Shown here in pieces: positions 24,964 through 32,703 of a stretch of DNA of 64,000 bases. The DNA is taken from positions 202,207-266,206 of the forward strand of contig JADCFA010000009.1 in the NCBI GenBank assembly GCA_020249775.1, in the 5' to 3' direction. The translations under genes and the position numbers were made by a program. Positions within the stretch are counted from its first letter, which is position 1. Each line of letters starts with the position of its first letter. This stretch comes from Roseomonas sp. Lineage in GTDB: Bacteria > Pseudomonadota > Alphaproteobacteria > Acetobacterales > Acetobacteraceae. The notes below the pieces were generated by a model that had not been told where the DNA came from, did no database searches, and saw only the letters and a program-made list of their open reading frames with translations.

Positions 24964-26045
24964 TCCGCGGCCTCATGCTGTTCGCCCTGGGCGGTGCTGC
25001 GAATGGTGCGCAGGTTTTCCAATTCGCTTTGGAAATCCACGTAATGCGGCAGCTTTAGATGCTCCACAAAACCGGTCGCTTCGATATTGTCGGAATGATA
25101 CAGCACAAATTCTTCCTGCTGCGCTGGCGCATCTGCTTCCTCGCCCAATTCGCGCGCGCGCAAGCCCCGATCCACCAGCGCCATGGCCATGGCGCGACGC
25201 TCCCCATGGCCAAAAACCAAGCCATAGCCGCGGGTGAATTGCGCGGGCTCGGTCCGGCTGCCCTTGAATTGATTGACCATCTGACATTCGGTGATGCCGA
25301 TATCGCCAATATCAATGGCAAAACCCAATTCAGGCGGCGTGATTTCAACGCCAATATGGCCCACGCGAATTTCACCCACAAAGGGATGCGCATTGCCATA
25401 GCCGCGCTGCGTGGAATAGCCAAGTGCAAGCAAAAATCCCTCATCGCCGCGGGCGAGGTTTTGTAGCCGCACCGGGCGTGACGCGGGGAATGAAAGCGGT
25501 TCGCGTGTCAGGTCGCCTGGTTCGCCTTTGGTCATGGGCTCCCGCTGCATCAGACCTTCACGCGCCAGAATTTCTGTCACTCGTGGCACATCGCCCATAT
25601 CCGCTGGCGCTTGCGGCGCAGCCGGCATTTCACGCCCCTCGGCGGCCAGCGCAAAATCAAGCAGGCGATGCGTGTAATCAAAAGTCGGCCCCAAGACCTG
25701 CCCGCCCGGCAAATCCTTATAGGTGGCGCTGATCCGCCGGCGCAGCCGCATGCGGCTGGTTTCAAGCGGCGCTGAGGCACCAAAGCGCGGCAAGGTGGTG
25801 CGGTAGGCGCGGAGCAGAAACGCCGCTTCAATCAGATCACCCTTCGCCTGCTTGATGGCCAGCGCCGCAAGAAAGCGATCATGACAGGAACCTTCCGCCA
25901 TCACGCGATCAACCGCGAGCGCCATTTGCTGTTCAATCTGCGCCACACTCAGTTCCGGCAGGGTGGTATCGCCGCGCCGCGTCTCATCCAGCCAGGCATG
26001 GGCGGCGCTGATCGCCTTTTCGCCGCCTTTGACTGCGACATACAT
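24960..26045 (-). CDS. phnI: C-P lyase core subunit PhnI
   Basis: A 361-aa subunit of the PhnGHIJ core, a nucleosidase when alone that attaches phosphonate to the ribose of ATP when with PhnGHL. MYVAVKGGEKAI at the start, the LLRAYRTTLPRFG block and LPHYVDFQSELENLR at the end are characteristic. Two nt separate it from phnH and it overlaps phnJ by 4 nt. Confidence 0.94.
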   Translation of the reverse strand: MYVAVKGGEKAISAAHAWLDETRRGDTTLPELSVAQIEQQMALAVDRVMAEGSCHDRFLAALAIKQAKGDLIEAAFLLRAYRTTLPRFGASAPLETSRMRLRRRISATYKDLPGGQVLGPTFDYTHRLLDFALAAEGREMPAAPQAPADMGDVPRVTEILAREGLMQREPMTKGEPGDLTREPLSFPASRPVRLQNLARGDEGFLLALGYSTQRGYGNAHPFVGEIRVGHIGVEITPPELGFAIDIGDIGITECQMVNQFKGSRTEPAQFTRGYGLVFGHGERRAMAMALVDRGLRARELGEEADAPAQQEEFVLYHSDNIEATGFVEHLKLPHYVDFQSELENLRTIRSTAQGEQHEAAE

Positions 26046-26047
26046 GA

Positions 26048-26623
26048 TCAGCCCTCCGCAATCGTAACACTGCGCGGCAGGGCCGCGATGCTGTCACCGG
26101 CACAAAGCAGCACATCCACGCCGCGCGGAAACAGCGCGTGGTTCTGCGCCCAGGCGGTGATAAAATCTGCGGGCGCGCCAAGCACGCGCAGGCGATGTTC
26201 GTTCTGAATCCCTGGCCCCGTCAGGCACCAGCCAACGCCCGCCACCAAGCCTGCCACTTGGAGGATGAGCGTCGCGCCCAGTTGCGGGTCTTCATCCGTG
26301 CCGACATCAAGTGCTTCAAGCGATGGTGCTGCGCCGCAAGCAAGAGCAAACCGTGCTGAACCGATATCACCCGTTATGGGCGCGCCGCAGTGAAAGCGTA
26401 GCCATTCGGCAACGCCCGCACCCGCATCCAGCCAAAGCGGCGTATCGGCATCAGCCAGGCTCAATAATGCCGCGCCAGCAGCGGTGCAAAGCGGCGCGGG
26501 CGGGGTGATGCGCGCTGCAATGCGCTGGATGCGGCCAGGGCGGCTCATGGCGTCCAGAATCGCGCGGAAGCTCGCCTGCGCATCCAATACAGGGTCGGCG
26601 AAGCCAGGGCTCAACTGGGTCAT
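26048..26623 (-). CDS. phnH: C-P lyase core subunit PhnH
   Basis: A 191-aa protein. PGFADPVLDAQASFRAILDA and MSRPGRIQRI at the start are the PhnH signature, and GPGIQNEHRL near residue 145 is the conserved C-terminal loop. PhnH forms part of the stable PhnGHIJ complex. It overlaps phnG by 4 nt. Confidence 0.93.
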   Translation of the reverse strand: MTQLSPGFADPVLDAQASFRAILDAMSRPGRIQRIAARITPPAPLCTAAGAALLSLADADTPLWLDAGAGVAEWLRFHCGAPITGDIGSARFALACGAAPSLEALDVGTDEDPQLGATLILQVAGLVAGVGWCLTGPGIQNEHRLRVLGAPADFITAWAQNHALFPRGVDVLLCAGDSIAALPRSVTIAEG

Positions 26624-27078
26624 CGCATGGTCGCCATGGTGAAGAAATCAACGCGCGTGGCGGCGGCTTTGCGCGCCTCGGCAGCGCGCGCTTCCTGCTG
26701 CGCAGCGGCGAGAGGTTCGATCACCGCTTGCATGCAGGCCGGATATAGCGCGCTATCCTGCAAGGCAGCGTCCAGCAGCGCCGCCAGACGCGCCTTGGCA
26801 TGATCACGCCCCGCAACATAGGCATGGCCAATATGCGCCCCAAGACGCAGTGCGCAGCGCGTCACGGTCATTTCGCCAAGGTTGAAGGCATCGCCATCCC
26901 CGCCGGCGCGACCGCGCACCATGACAAGCCCGGTTTCCGGCGCGCGCAGTATTTCCGCCTCCGGCAGGTGCGGCAGCGCGGCAAGCGCTGCGGAGAGCTC
27001 CTCGGCCGAGGCGCGCGCCAGAATGGACATCCATTTTTGCCGCGCAGCATGGGAAGAGGGGGTGTCTGTCTGGGTCAT
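26620..27078 (-). CDS. phnG: C-P lyase core subunit PhnG
   Basis: A 152-aa protein, first gene of the minus-strand operon. RQKWMSILARASAEEL, the PETGLVMVRGRAGGDGDAFN region (positions about 48-67) and TVTRCALRLG with AYVAGRDHAKA are conserved in PhnG. The ATG at 27078 lies just downstream of the palindromic operator candidate at 27085-27102. Confidence 0.93.
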   Translation of the reverse strand: MTQTDTPSSHAARQKWMSILARASAEELSAALAALPHLPEAEILRAPETGLVMVRGRAGGDGDAFNLGEMTVTRCALRLGAHIGHAYVAGRDHAKARLAALLDAALQDSALYPACMQAVIEPLAAAQQEARAAEARKAAATRVDFFTMATMR

Positions 27079-27084
27079 GTGACT

Positions 27085-27102
27085 TGTCTAGACCTATAGA
27101 CA
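27085..27102. promoter_or_regulatory. Operator-like palindrome in phnG-phnF divergent promoter
   Basis: An 18-bp imperfect palindrome with 7 of 9 positions paired, outer arms TGTCTA and TAGACA. Its left half contains GTCTAGAC, which fits the GTMTAKAC half-site consensus of HutC-subfamily GntR regulators, the subfamily to which PhnF belongs. It lies 7 nt before phnG and upstream of phnF, so one bound dimer could control both directions. Confidence 0.6.
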
Positions 27103-27165
27103 GAAATGCCGGTACCGTGCAATACGGATATGTCATGGATTTGCGCGGTCATGGTTGAAACTTTG

Positions 27166-27897
27166 ATGACAAACCCGGCCCTGGCGCGCGGGTCGGGTGT
27201 GGCGCTTTGGCGCCAGATCGCCTTGGCGCTGGAAGCGGATATCTCCGCGGGCAAGCGCCAGCCGGGGGAAAGGCTGCCGACGGAAGCGATGTTGACCGAG
27301 CGTTTCGCGGTCAATCGCCATACTGTCAGGCGTGCCTTGGAAGAATTGGAAGCCCACGGCATTATTCGCGTGGAACAGGGGCGCGGTGCCTTTGTGGCAG
27401 AAGATGTGCTGGATTATCCGCTTGGGCCGCGCACGCGGTTTTCTGAGATTATTCGCCGGCAAAATCGAGAAGCGGCCGGACGCATTTTGCAGATTGCGGA
27501 AATCCCGGTAGAAGCACAAGTGGCGGCAGGCTTACGCATCAGGCGGGGCAAAATAGTGCTGCGCGTGGCTCGGCTTTGTCTGGCCAATGGCCGGCCCGTG
27601 GCGCTTGGGCTGCACCACTTTCCCCTGCCGCGCTTTGCGGCCGCGGCGCAATCACTCGCGCAGCAGGCTTCTATCACCGTGGCTCTCGCGGCCTGCGGCG
27701 TGCCCGATTACCGGCGCCATTCCACGCGCATCACGGCGCGTCTGCCAAGCCCCGAAGAGGCAAAGCATCTGATGCAATCGCGTTCCCGCCCCGTGATTGT
27801 GGCGGAGGCCTTGAATACCGATCCGGAAGGCACGCCCGTGGATTGGACCCTTGTCAGTTACGCCGCCGCGCGCGTGCAATTGGTGATGGAGAGTTGA
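27166..27897 (+). CDS. phnF: GntR/HutC-family regulator PhnF
   Basis: A 243-aa repressor, close to the usual PhnF length. The N-terminal winged helix includes LPTEAMLTERFAVNRHTVRRAL followed by IRVEQGRGAFVAED; here it is cited as residues about 38-80. The C-terminal UTRA effector domain has YPLGPRTRFSEI and the ending VDWTLVSYAAARVQLV. Likely ligand is a phosphonate-pathway signal. Alternative in-frame starts lie at 27106, 27130 and 27151; 27166 leaves the customary lead-in before the helix-turn-helix. It is divergent to phnG and followed 2 nt later by the second phnM. Confidence 0.88.
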   Translation: MTNPALARGSGVALWRQIALALEADISAGKRQPGERLPTEAMLTERFAVNRHTVRRALEELEAHGIIRVEQGRGAFVAEDVLDYPLGPRTRFSEIIRRQNREAAGRILQIAEIPVEAQVAAGLRIRRGKIVLRVARLCLANGRPVALGLHHFPLPRFAAAAQSLAQQASITVALAACGVPDYRRHSTRITARLPSPEEAKHLMQSRSRPVIVAEALNTDPEGTPVDWTLVSYAAARVQLVMES

Positions 27898-27899
27898 GC

Positions 27900-29039
27900 A
27901 TGGCCTGGATCATTCAAGGCGGCCAGGTGCTGCGCGATACGGCATTGGCGAAAGATGATCTCTGCCTTGCGGATGGCGTCATCACCGAAAATCCCACGCG
28001 CGCTGCAAGACGCTTCGATGCTTCTGATCTCCTGGTCATGCCCGGCCTGGTGGATATCCATGGCGATGCGCATGAACGGCAATTCCAGCCGCGCCCCGGC
28101 ATTGGCTTTCCCGCCCCGCTCGCCTTGCGGGATTCGGCGGCGCAATTGATTTCCTGCGGCATTACCACCGCCTATCTTGGTGTGACACTTTCCTGGGAGC
28201 CGGGGCTGCGTTCACTGGATGCCTGGCGCGGCATGAAGGCTGCGTTGCGGGAAATGAAGACCAGCAGCGCCGCAGAGCTTCGCGTTCATTTGCGCTTTGA
28301 AGCGGATAATCTGGATGCCCTGGATGATGCGCTGGCCGATATCGCAGCGGGGGATGTGCATCTGCTTGGCTTCAATGACCATACGCCGAGCATTGTCAAA
28401 AAGCTCGATCACCCGATTGAGGTCGCGAAATATGCGGGGCGCGCCGGCATGAAGGCGGATGCCTTCACGGCGCTGGCAAAAGCCGTTTATGCGCGGCGTG
28501 ATGAAGTGCCGGCGGCGCGCGCGCGCCTGGCGGAAGCCGCGGCCAATGCAGGCATTCCCATGCTTAGCCATGATGATGACAGTGTCGAACGCCGCGCCTT
28601 GTTTCGTGCGCATGGTGCGCGGATTTGCGAATTTCCGATGAAGGAAGAAGTCGCGGCAGATGCGCGCGCCGCTGGCGAAGCGGTGGTCATGGGTGCGCCC
28701 AATGTGGTGCGTGGTGGCAGTCATTTGGGCTGGGCCTCGGCCGCGCCATTGGCTGAGCGTGGATTGGTCAATGTGCTGGCTTCCGATTATTTCTGGCCGG
28801 CCATGTTGGAAGCGGCCTTCATCATGGCCGGTCGCGGCGTGCTGGATTTGGCGCGCGCCTGGGCGCTGGTTTCCGCCAACCCTGCTGAGGCTTGCGGCTT
28901 GCATGATCGTGGCCGGCTTGAATCGGGGCTGCGTGGCGATGTGGTGCTGGTGGATCAGCACCGCCGCGCCCCCATGGCGGTATTCGCGCAAGGGCAGCTT
29001 GCTTGGTTGGCGCCGGAAGCTGCTTTAAGGCGTCTTTAA
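27900..29039 (+). CDS. phnM: Second PhnM-type amidohydrolase
   Basis: A 379-aa paralogue of PhnM with the same metal-site motifs: VDIHGDAHERQ, GFNDHTPS, IPMLSHDDDS and GAPNVVRGGSHLGW. It differs from the operon copy in that HTDN is HGDA and in the loop after RQFQPRPG. It directly follows phnF (2 nt), so it is under the regulator's own promoter. Either it is a specialised diphosphatase for another phosphonate intermediate, or the two copies are redundant. Confidence 0.88.
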   Translation: MAWIIQGGQVLRDTALAKDDLCLADGVITENPTRAARRFDASDLLVMPGLVDIHGDAHERQFQPRPGIGFPAPLALRDSAAQLISCGITTAYLGVTLSWEPGLRSLDAWRGMKAALREMKTSSAAELRVHLRFEADNLDALDDALADIAAGDVHLLGFNDHTPSIVKKLDHPIEVAKYAGRAGMKADAFTALAKAVYARRDEVPAARARLAEAAANAGIPMLSHDDDSVERRALFRAHGARICEFPMKEEVAADARAAGEAVVMGAPNVVRGGSHLGWASAAPLAERGLVNVLASDYFWPAMLEAAFIMAGRGVLDLARAWALVSANPAEACGLHDRGRLESGLRGDVVLVDQHRRAPMAVFAQGQLAWLAPEAALRRL

Positions 29040-29050
29040 AGTTCATGTAG

Positions 29051-30730
29051 CTACTGCCGTGATGGCTGTTGGGGCGCGGCGGGCCGCAGCACGGCCGTAA
29101 GGTCCGCGACCGCCTGTTCGCGGCTTGGTGGATTGCCATTGCTGACTGCCACCATATGTCGCGCCGCGATGCGCGCGAGTTCCGGTAGATATTGTACATT
29201 CTGCGCCTGTAATTCCTGCTGCACCACATTGCCGGCATCGGCGATGCGTAGCCGATCCGCACTACGACCAACAGAAAGCACTGTGCGCATGTAGCTCGCG
29301 GCCAATTCCTGGGCGCGTGCGGGTTGGCCTTCTGCCTGGCTGCGCAAGGCTGCTTCGATGCGCGCCATGGTATTGGTGATTTGCTGGGTTCTTTCCTGTT
29401 GCCGGCGAAGTGCTGCCTGCACTTCTGCCTGCGTCACGGCCGCGATGCGCCCCTGATCTTCGGCCAGCGTGCGCTGCGCCTGCACGGTTTCCGCCTGAAC
29501 GCGGGCAAAGGCGCCCAGCAATTCGCCGAAACCTTCCGCCAGCAGAATTTGCCGACCAATCTGCGCGGCAGCGGCGATTTGACTCTGGATGGCCTGCATT
29601 TCCTGATCATTGCGTTCGCGTTGAGCGGTCCGTAGCGCCGCCCCCACACGATCAATCCCCTGGCGCAGCGCCGGGTCTGGCGTGTCATTTTTCAGCACTT
29701 CCAAAAGCCGCGCCGGGTCTTCGCTGGCGCTGCCGCGCGATTGTGCCTCCGCCTCAAACGCTGCGCGCAATTGCGCCGGTCGCTGATCACTGCTGGTGGC
29801 GACCAAGGCAAGTACCGGGCGAAACCCAAGGCTGCGCAGCCGAAGCGCTTCGCCATTGCGATCAAGGGGCGGCAATTCAACGCGCAGGCTTGAACGGATC
29901 TGATCCTCCGGCGTCAGGAAATCGCCACCGCGCGCCACCATGCCGCCCGCCTGACCATGGGGCCGCCCAACGCGATTGAGCCGATAGGGTTCCAGCACCC
30001 ATTCCGCGACATTGCCAAGTATATCAAAAATGCCGAGCGGATTCGGTTCCAGCATGCCGATCGGACGCACCCGCCCGCCAGAGGATCGTGTGCCCTGAAA
30101 CCAGACATAACGCTGCATGCCCTCGGACATTGGAAAGACACGCGCGCTGAAATCCGCTTCTGAAACTGCCGCACCACCGCGCGCGGCGAATTCCCATTCC
30201 TCTTCCGTTGGCAGGCGCACAAAGGCGCGCGCATCATCGCGCATGGGCAGGGCGTCACGCGCATTGCGCGCAAGCCAAGCGGAATAGCGCATGCTGAAGG
30301 CAATCCCCTCATGCCAGGCGATATCGGCCTGGGGCAGGCGCCCCGCTGCGGTCGGTGTTGGGCAGGTCTCAGTAGTTGTCGCGGCGTATTGATCGCGCGT
30401 CACCTCATATTTGCCGATGTAATAGCGCGGCGGTGCTGCGGCATCGGCGCCGGCAAATGGGCCGGCGATGAAACTTTGGCGCAGAAATTCGCTGTAATTC
30501 GTTGCCGCATCCGCCTGACCCAACATGGCAGGGCGATCAGCGAGTAGCCCTTGACCAAGCGGTGTTGGCACAGGGCGAAACACCATGGCGCCACCGCAGG
30601 GCATGGGCAGGATTAAATCATCCGCAAGCGGCTTCGGGTTCCAGAATTCCGCTGGCCATCTTTGCTGCGCCTGCACTGGCAGGGAGAATAACGCCGCCGC
30701 AGCCATCAAGGCGATGAACAGCTTACGCAT
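29051..30730 (-). CDS. Secreted FGE/SUMF1-domain protein (TagR-like)
   Basis: A 559-aa exported protein. Signal peptide MRKLFIALMAAAALFSLPVQAQ is followed by a formylglycine-generating-enzyme-like domain: ADDLILPMPCGGAMVF, YYIGKYEVTRDQYA, LPTEEEWEFAARGG, GIFDILGNVAEWVLEPYR and MVARGGDF. The C-terminal half (about 310-559) is Gln/Arg-rich and helical, likely coiled coil. FGE-like domains in the periplasm act as sensors in some systems, the T6SS TagR being the example. It overlaps the upstream permease by 8 nt, so it is the last gene of the srf-vWA-ABC operon. ATG at 30730 fits the signal peptide. Confidence 0.82.
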   Translation of the reverse strand: MRKLFIALMAAAALFSLPVQAQQRWPAEFWNPKPLADDLILPMPCGGAMVFRPVPTPLGQGLLADRPAMLGQADAATNYSEFLRQSFIAGPFAGADAAAPPRYYIGKYEVTRDQYAATTTETCPTPTAAGRLPQADIAWHEGIAFSMRYSAWLARNARDALPMRDDARAFVRLPTEEEWEFAARGGAAVSEADFSARVFPMSEGMQRYVWFQGTRSSGGRVRPIGMLEPNPLGIFDILGNVAEWVLEPYRLNRVGRPHGQAGGMVARGGDFLTPEDQIRSSLRVELPPLDRNGEALRLRSLGFRPVLALVATSSDQRPAQLRAAFEAEAQSRGSASEDPARLLEVLKNDTPDPALRQGIDRVGAALRTAQRERNDQEMQAIQSQIAAAAQIGRQILLAEGFGELLGAFARVQAETVQAQRTLAEDQGRIAAVTQAEVQAALRRQQERTQQITNTMARIEAALRSQAEGQPARAQELAASYMRTVLSVGRSADRLRIADAGNVVQQELQAQNVQYLPELARIAARHMVAVSNGNPPSREQAVADLTAVLRPAAPQQPSRQ

Positions 30731-31946
30731 CGCGAAGCCCCTCCGCAGGTTCGATCCGAGCGGCACGATAGCCGGCAAATGCCGCGGATAATGCCGCGCC
30801 CAAAAGGCTCACCAACAATGCAAGCAAAAGGTGCTGCGCTTCAATGACACAAATGGCGCGCGCCGGCACGCCATTGGCGCCCGCAAGCGGCAGGCGATTC
30901 ACCAGGCCCGCCACCGCCAAGGCCAGCAGGCTTGCGAGGGCCGCCCCCGTGCCCGCAATGATCAGCGCCTGAATCAGCGGAAACACCACCAGGTCGCGTC
31001 GCAAAAGCCCGATCAGGCGCAAAAGCGACAAATCGCGTTGCTTGCGCTCCACATTGGCATAGAGCCCGACGCCAAGTGAGACGAGATATCCAACGCCACC
31101 CAAGCCCGCGAGCAAGACAAAAAGCAGCGTGAGGCTGCGATCAAGGCTGAGCAAGCCTTCAACCTGTTCAGCAAGGGTTTCAACCTCCACCCCATCGCGC
31201 CGCAGATCATGGTCAATGCGCGTCACATCTTCCAGGCGCCGCGCATGGGCGCGAAACCCGGCATAGATGCGGGTGGGATCATCCAAGATATCGGCGGGCG
31301 TCGCGGTGGCCGGCAATGCGCCATCGGTGAAGCGATCCACCAGCAGCAGCGTCTTGAGATCAATGAAAACGCCATCGCGCCCAAAAGCACCGGGCGGTGC
31401 GATGGCAGCGACGGTCACAGGAAAATTCAACACCTCTCTTGCACCGGCATCACCGCGAAGGGCGCGTAGCGTGATATTCATGCCCGGTTGCAAATCCAGC
31501 CGCGCGGCGAAGGAAGCGCTTGGGATGATTTGGTTTGGCGCAATGCCGGGCAGGCCAATCAGCAAGGGATCGCCCACGGCGGTGGCCAATAATTCCGCGC
31601 GCAGCACCGTGCCGGGGCGCGCCGGGTTTTCGAAGCGTGCTTCAGTATTCAGGCTGCGCGTGCGCGGAATGACGAAGGCGATATCAGGCCGCGCGGCAAG
31701 GCGCGCCAGAAACGCCATGTCAAAATCGCGATTGGCCGCATTCACCACCATGCGGCTACGTGGATTATCAATCAGCTCAGCACGCAGCCCATCAATCACA
31801 CCCTGCTTCAAGCCGAACAGCACAATCAGCGGCGCCAGCACCGCCGCAAGGCCAATCAATGAGCAAAGCGCCAGCGTGCGTTCATGCAAAAGGTCACGCA
31901 GCGAAAGCCCTGCAAGCAATCCGCCATGGGGCGAATTTTTCCTCAT
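30723..31946 (-). CDS. FtsX-type ABC transporter permease (TagS-like)
   Basis: A 407-aa permease of the MacB/FtsX/LolC type: helix 1 at about 30-50 (ALCSLIGLAAVLAPLIVLFG), a periplasmic domain of about 200 residues, then three helices at the C-terminus. The middle part contains RKQRDLSLLRLIGLLRRDLV, typical of the loop contacting the ATPase. Such transporters transmit mechanical force to periplasmic partners or extract lipoproteins, and do not pump solutes. ATG at 31946 gives an ATGA overlap with the ATPase gene; ATG at 31973 is an alternative. Confidence 0.82.
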   Translation of the reverse strand: MRKNSPHGGLLAGLSLRDLLHERTLALCSLIGLAAVLAPLIVLFGLKQGVIDGLRAELIDNPRSRMVVNAANRDFDMAFLARLAARPDIAFVIPRTRSLNTEARFENPARPGTVLRAELLATAVGDPLLIGLPGIAPNQIIPSASFAARLDLQPGMNITLRALRGDAGAREVLNFPVTVAAIAPPGAFGRDGVFIDLKTLLLVDRFTDGALPATATPADILDDPTRIYAGFRAHARRLEDVTRIDHDLRRDGVEVETLAEQVEGLLSLDRSLTLLFVLLAGLGGVGYLVSLGVGLYANVERKQRDLSLLRLIGLLRRDLVVFPLIQALIIAGTGAALASLLALAVAGLVNRLPLAGANGVPARAICVIEAQHLLLALLVSLLGAALSAAFAGYRAARIEPAEGLRDA

Positions 31947-32695
31947 GCCGGTGCCCAAGCTCGATTCAGCCATGAACGACCTGCACCCGCAGCGCCCGCT
32001 TCCGTGCGAAGTGGCAGGATGGTGAAGCCATGGCGCGCGGCGCGGTCCGGATCATGCGTCGCCAGGACCAGCGCCGTGTCCTGTTCGCGTGCCTGTTCAA
32101 TCAATAGCGCCAATATCGTGTCAGCCAAGGCCGGGTGAACGCTGGCGGTTGGTTCATCCGCCAGCAGGATCGCTGGGCGATGCGCCAAGGCGCGGGCAAT
32201 CGCCACACGTTGTCTTTGCCCAACGGATAAGGTCGCCGGCATTCTCTCGAGCAGATGCGAAATCTCAAGTCGCGCTGCCAAGGCTTCGATATGCGCTGGA
32301 TCAGACTGGCCAAGCACGGCCTGGCTGAGTGCGATATTGCGCCGGATGGAAAGAAACGGCAGCAATCCACCCGTTTGCAGGATATAGCCGAAATGGAGAG
32401 CGCGAATGGCGGTCAGGCTATTGTCATCGCCTGCCTGCCAAACAGCGCCAAGGTCTATCACCTTGCCCGCGAATGGTGTCAGCAAGAAATGCCGCGCTTT
32501 TGATGGGCGGCGCGCCAGTGCCAACAGATCAAGCAAGGTGGATTTGCCGGCACCGGAAGGTCCGGCCAGCGCCAAGGCCTCACCGCGCGCGATGCTGAAT
32601 TCCTCGATAACAAGTTCAAATCCAGGCGCGCCGCCTGGCGCCTGATGGCGGATGATGACGTCTTGCAGCAACAGGGTCGGCGCGGATTGGTTCAT
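31943..32695 (-). CDS. ABC transporter ATPase (LolD/TagT-like), variant signature
   Basis: A 250-aa ATPase. Walker A is AGPSGAGKST, Q-loop region FGYILQTGGLLPF, Walker B AILLADEP and the switch LVLATHD. The signature motif reads LSVGQRQR where LSGGQ is usual, so its first Gly is Val; the residue contacting ATP gamma-phosphate is otherwise kept. It pairs with the permease whose start codon overlaps its stop. In family terms it is nearest to LolD, MacB and TagT ATPases. Confidence 0.87.
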   Translation of the reverse strand: MNQSAPTLLLQDVIIRHQAPGGAPGFELVIEEFSIARGEALALAGPSGAGKSTLLDLLALARRPSKARHFLLTPFAGKVIDLGAVWQAGDDNSLTAIRALHFGYILQTGGLLPFLSIRRNIALSQAVLGQSDPAHIEALAARLEISHLLERMPATLSVGQRQRVAIARALAHRPAILLADEPTASVHPALADTILALLIEQAREQDTALVLATHDPDRAARHGFTILPLRTEAGAAGAGRSWLNRAWAPA

Positions 32696-32703
32696 GCGCG
32701 CCC

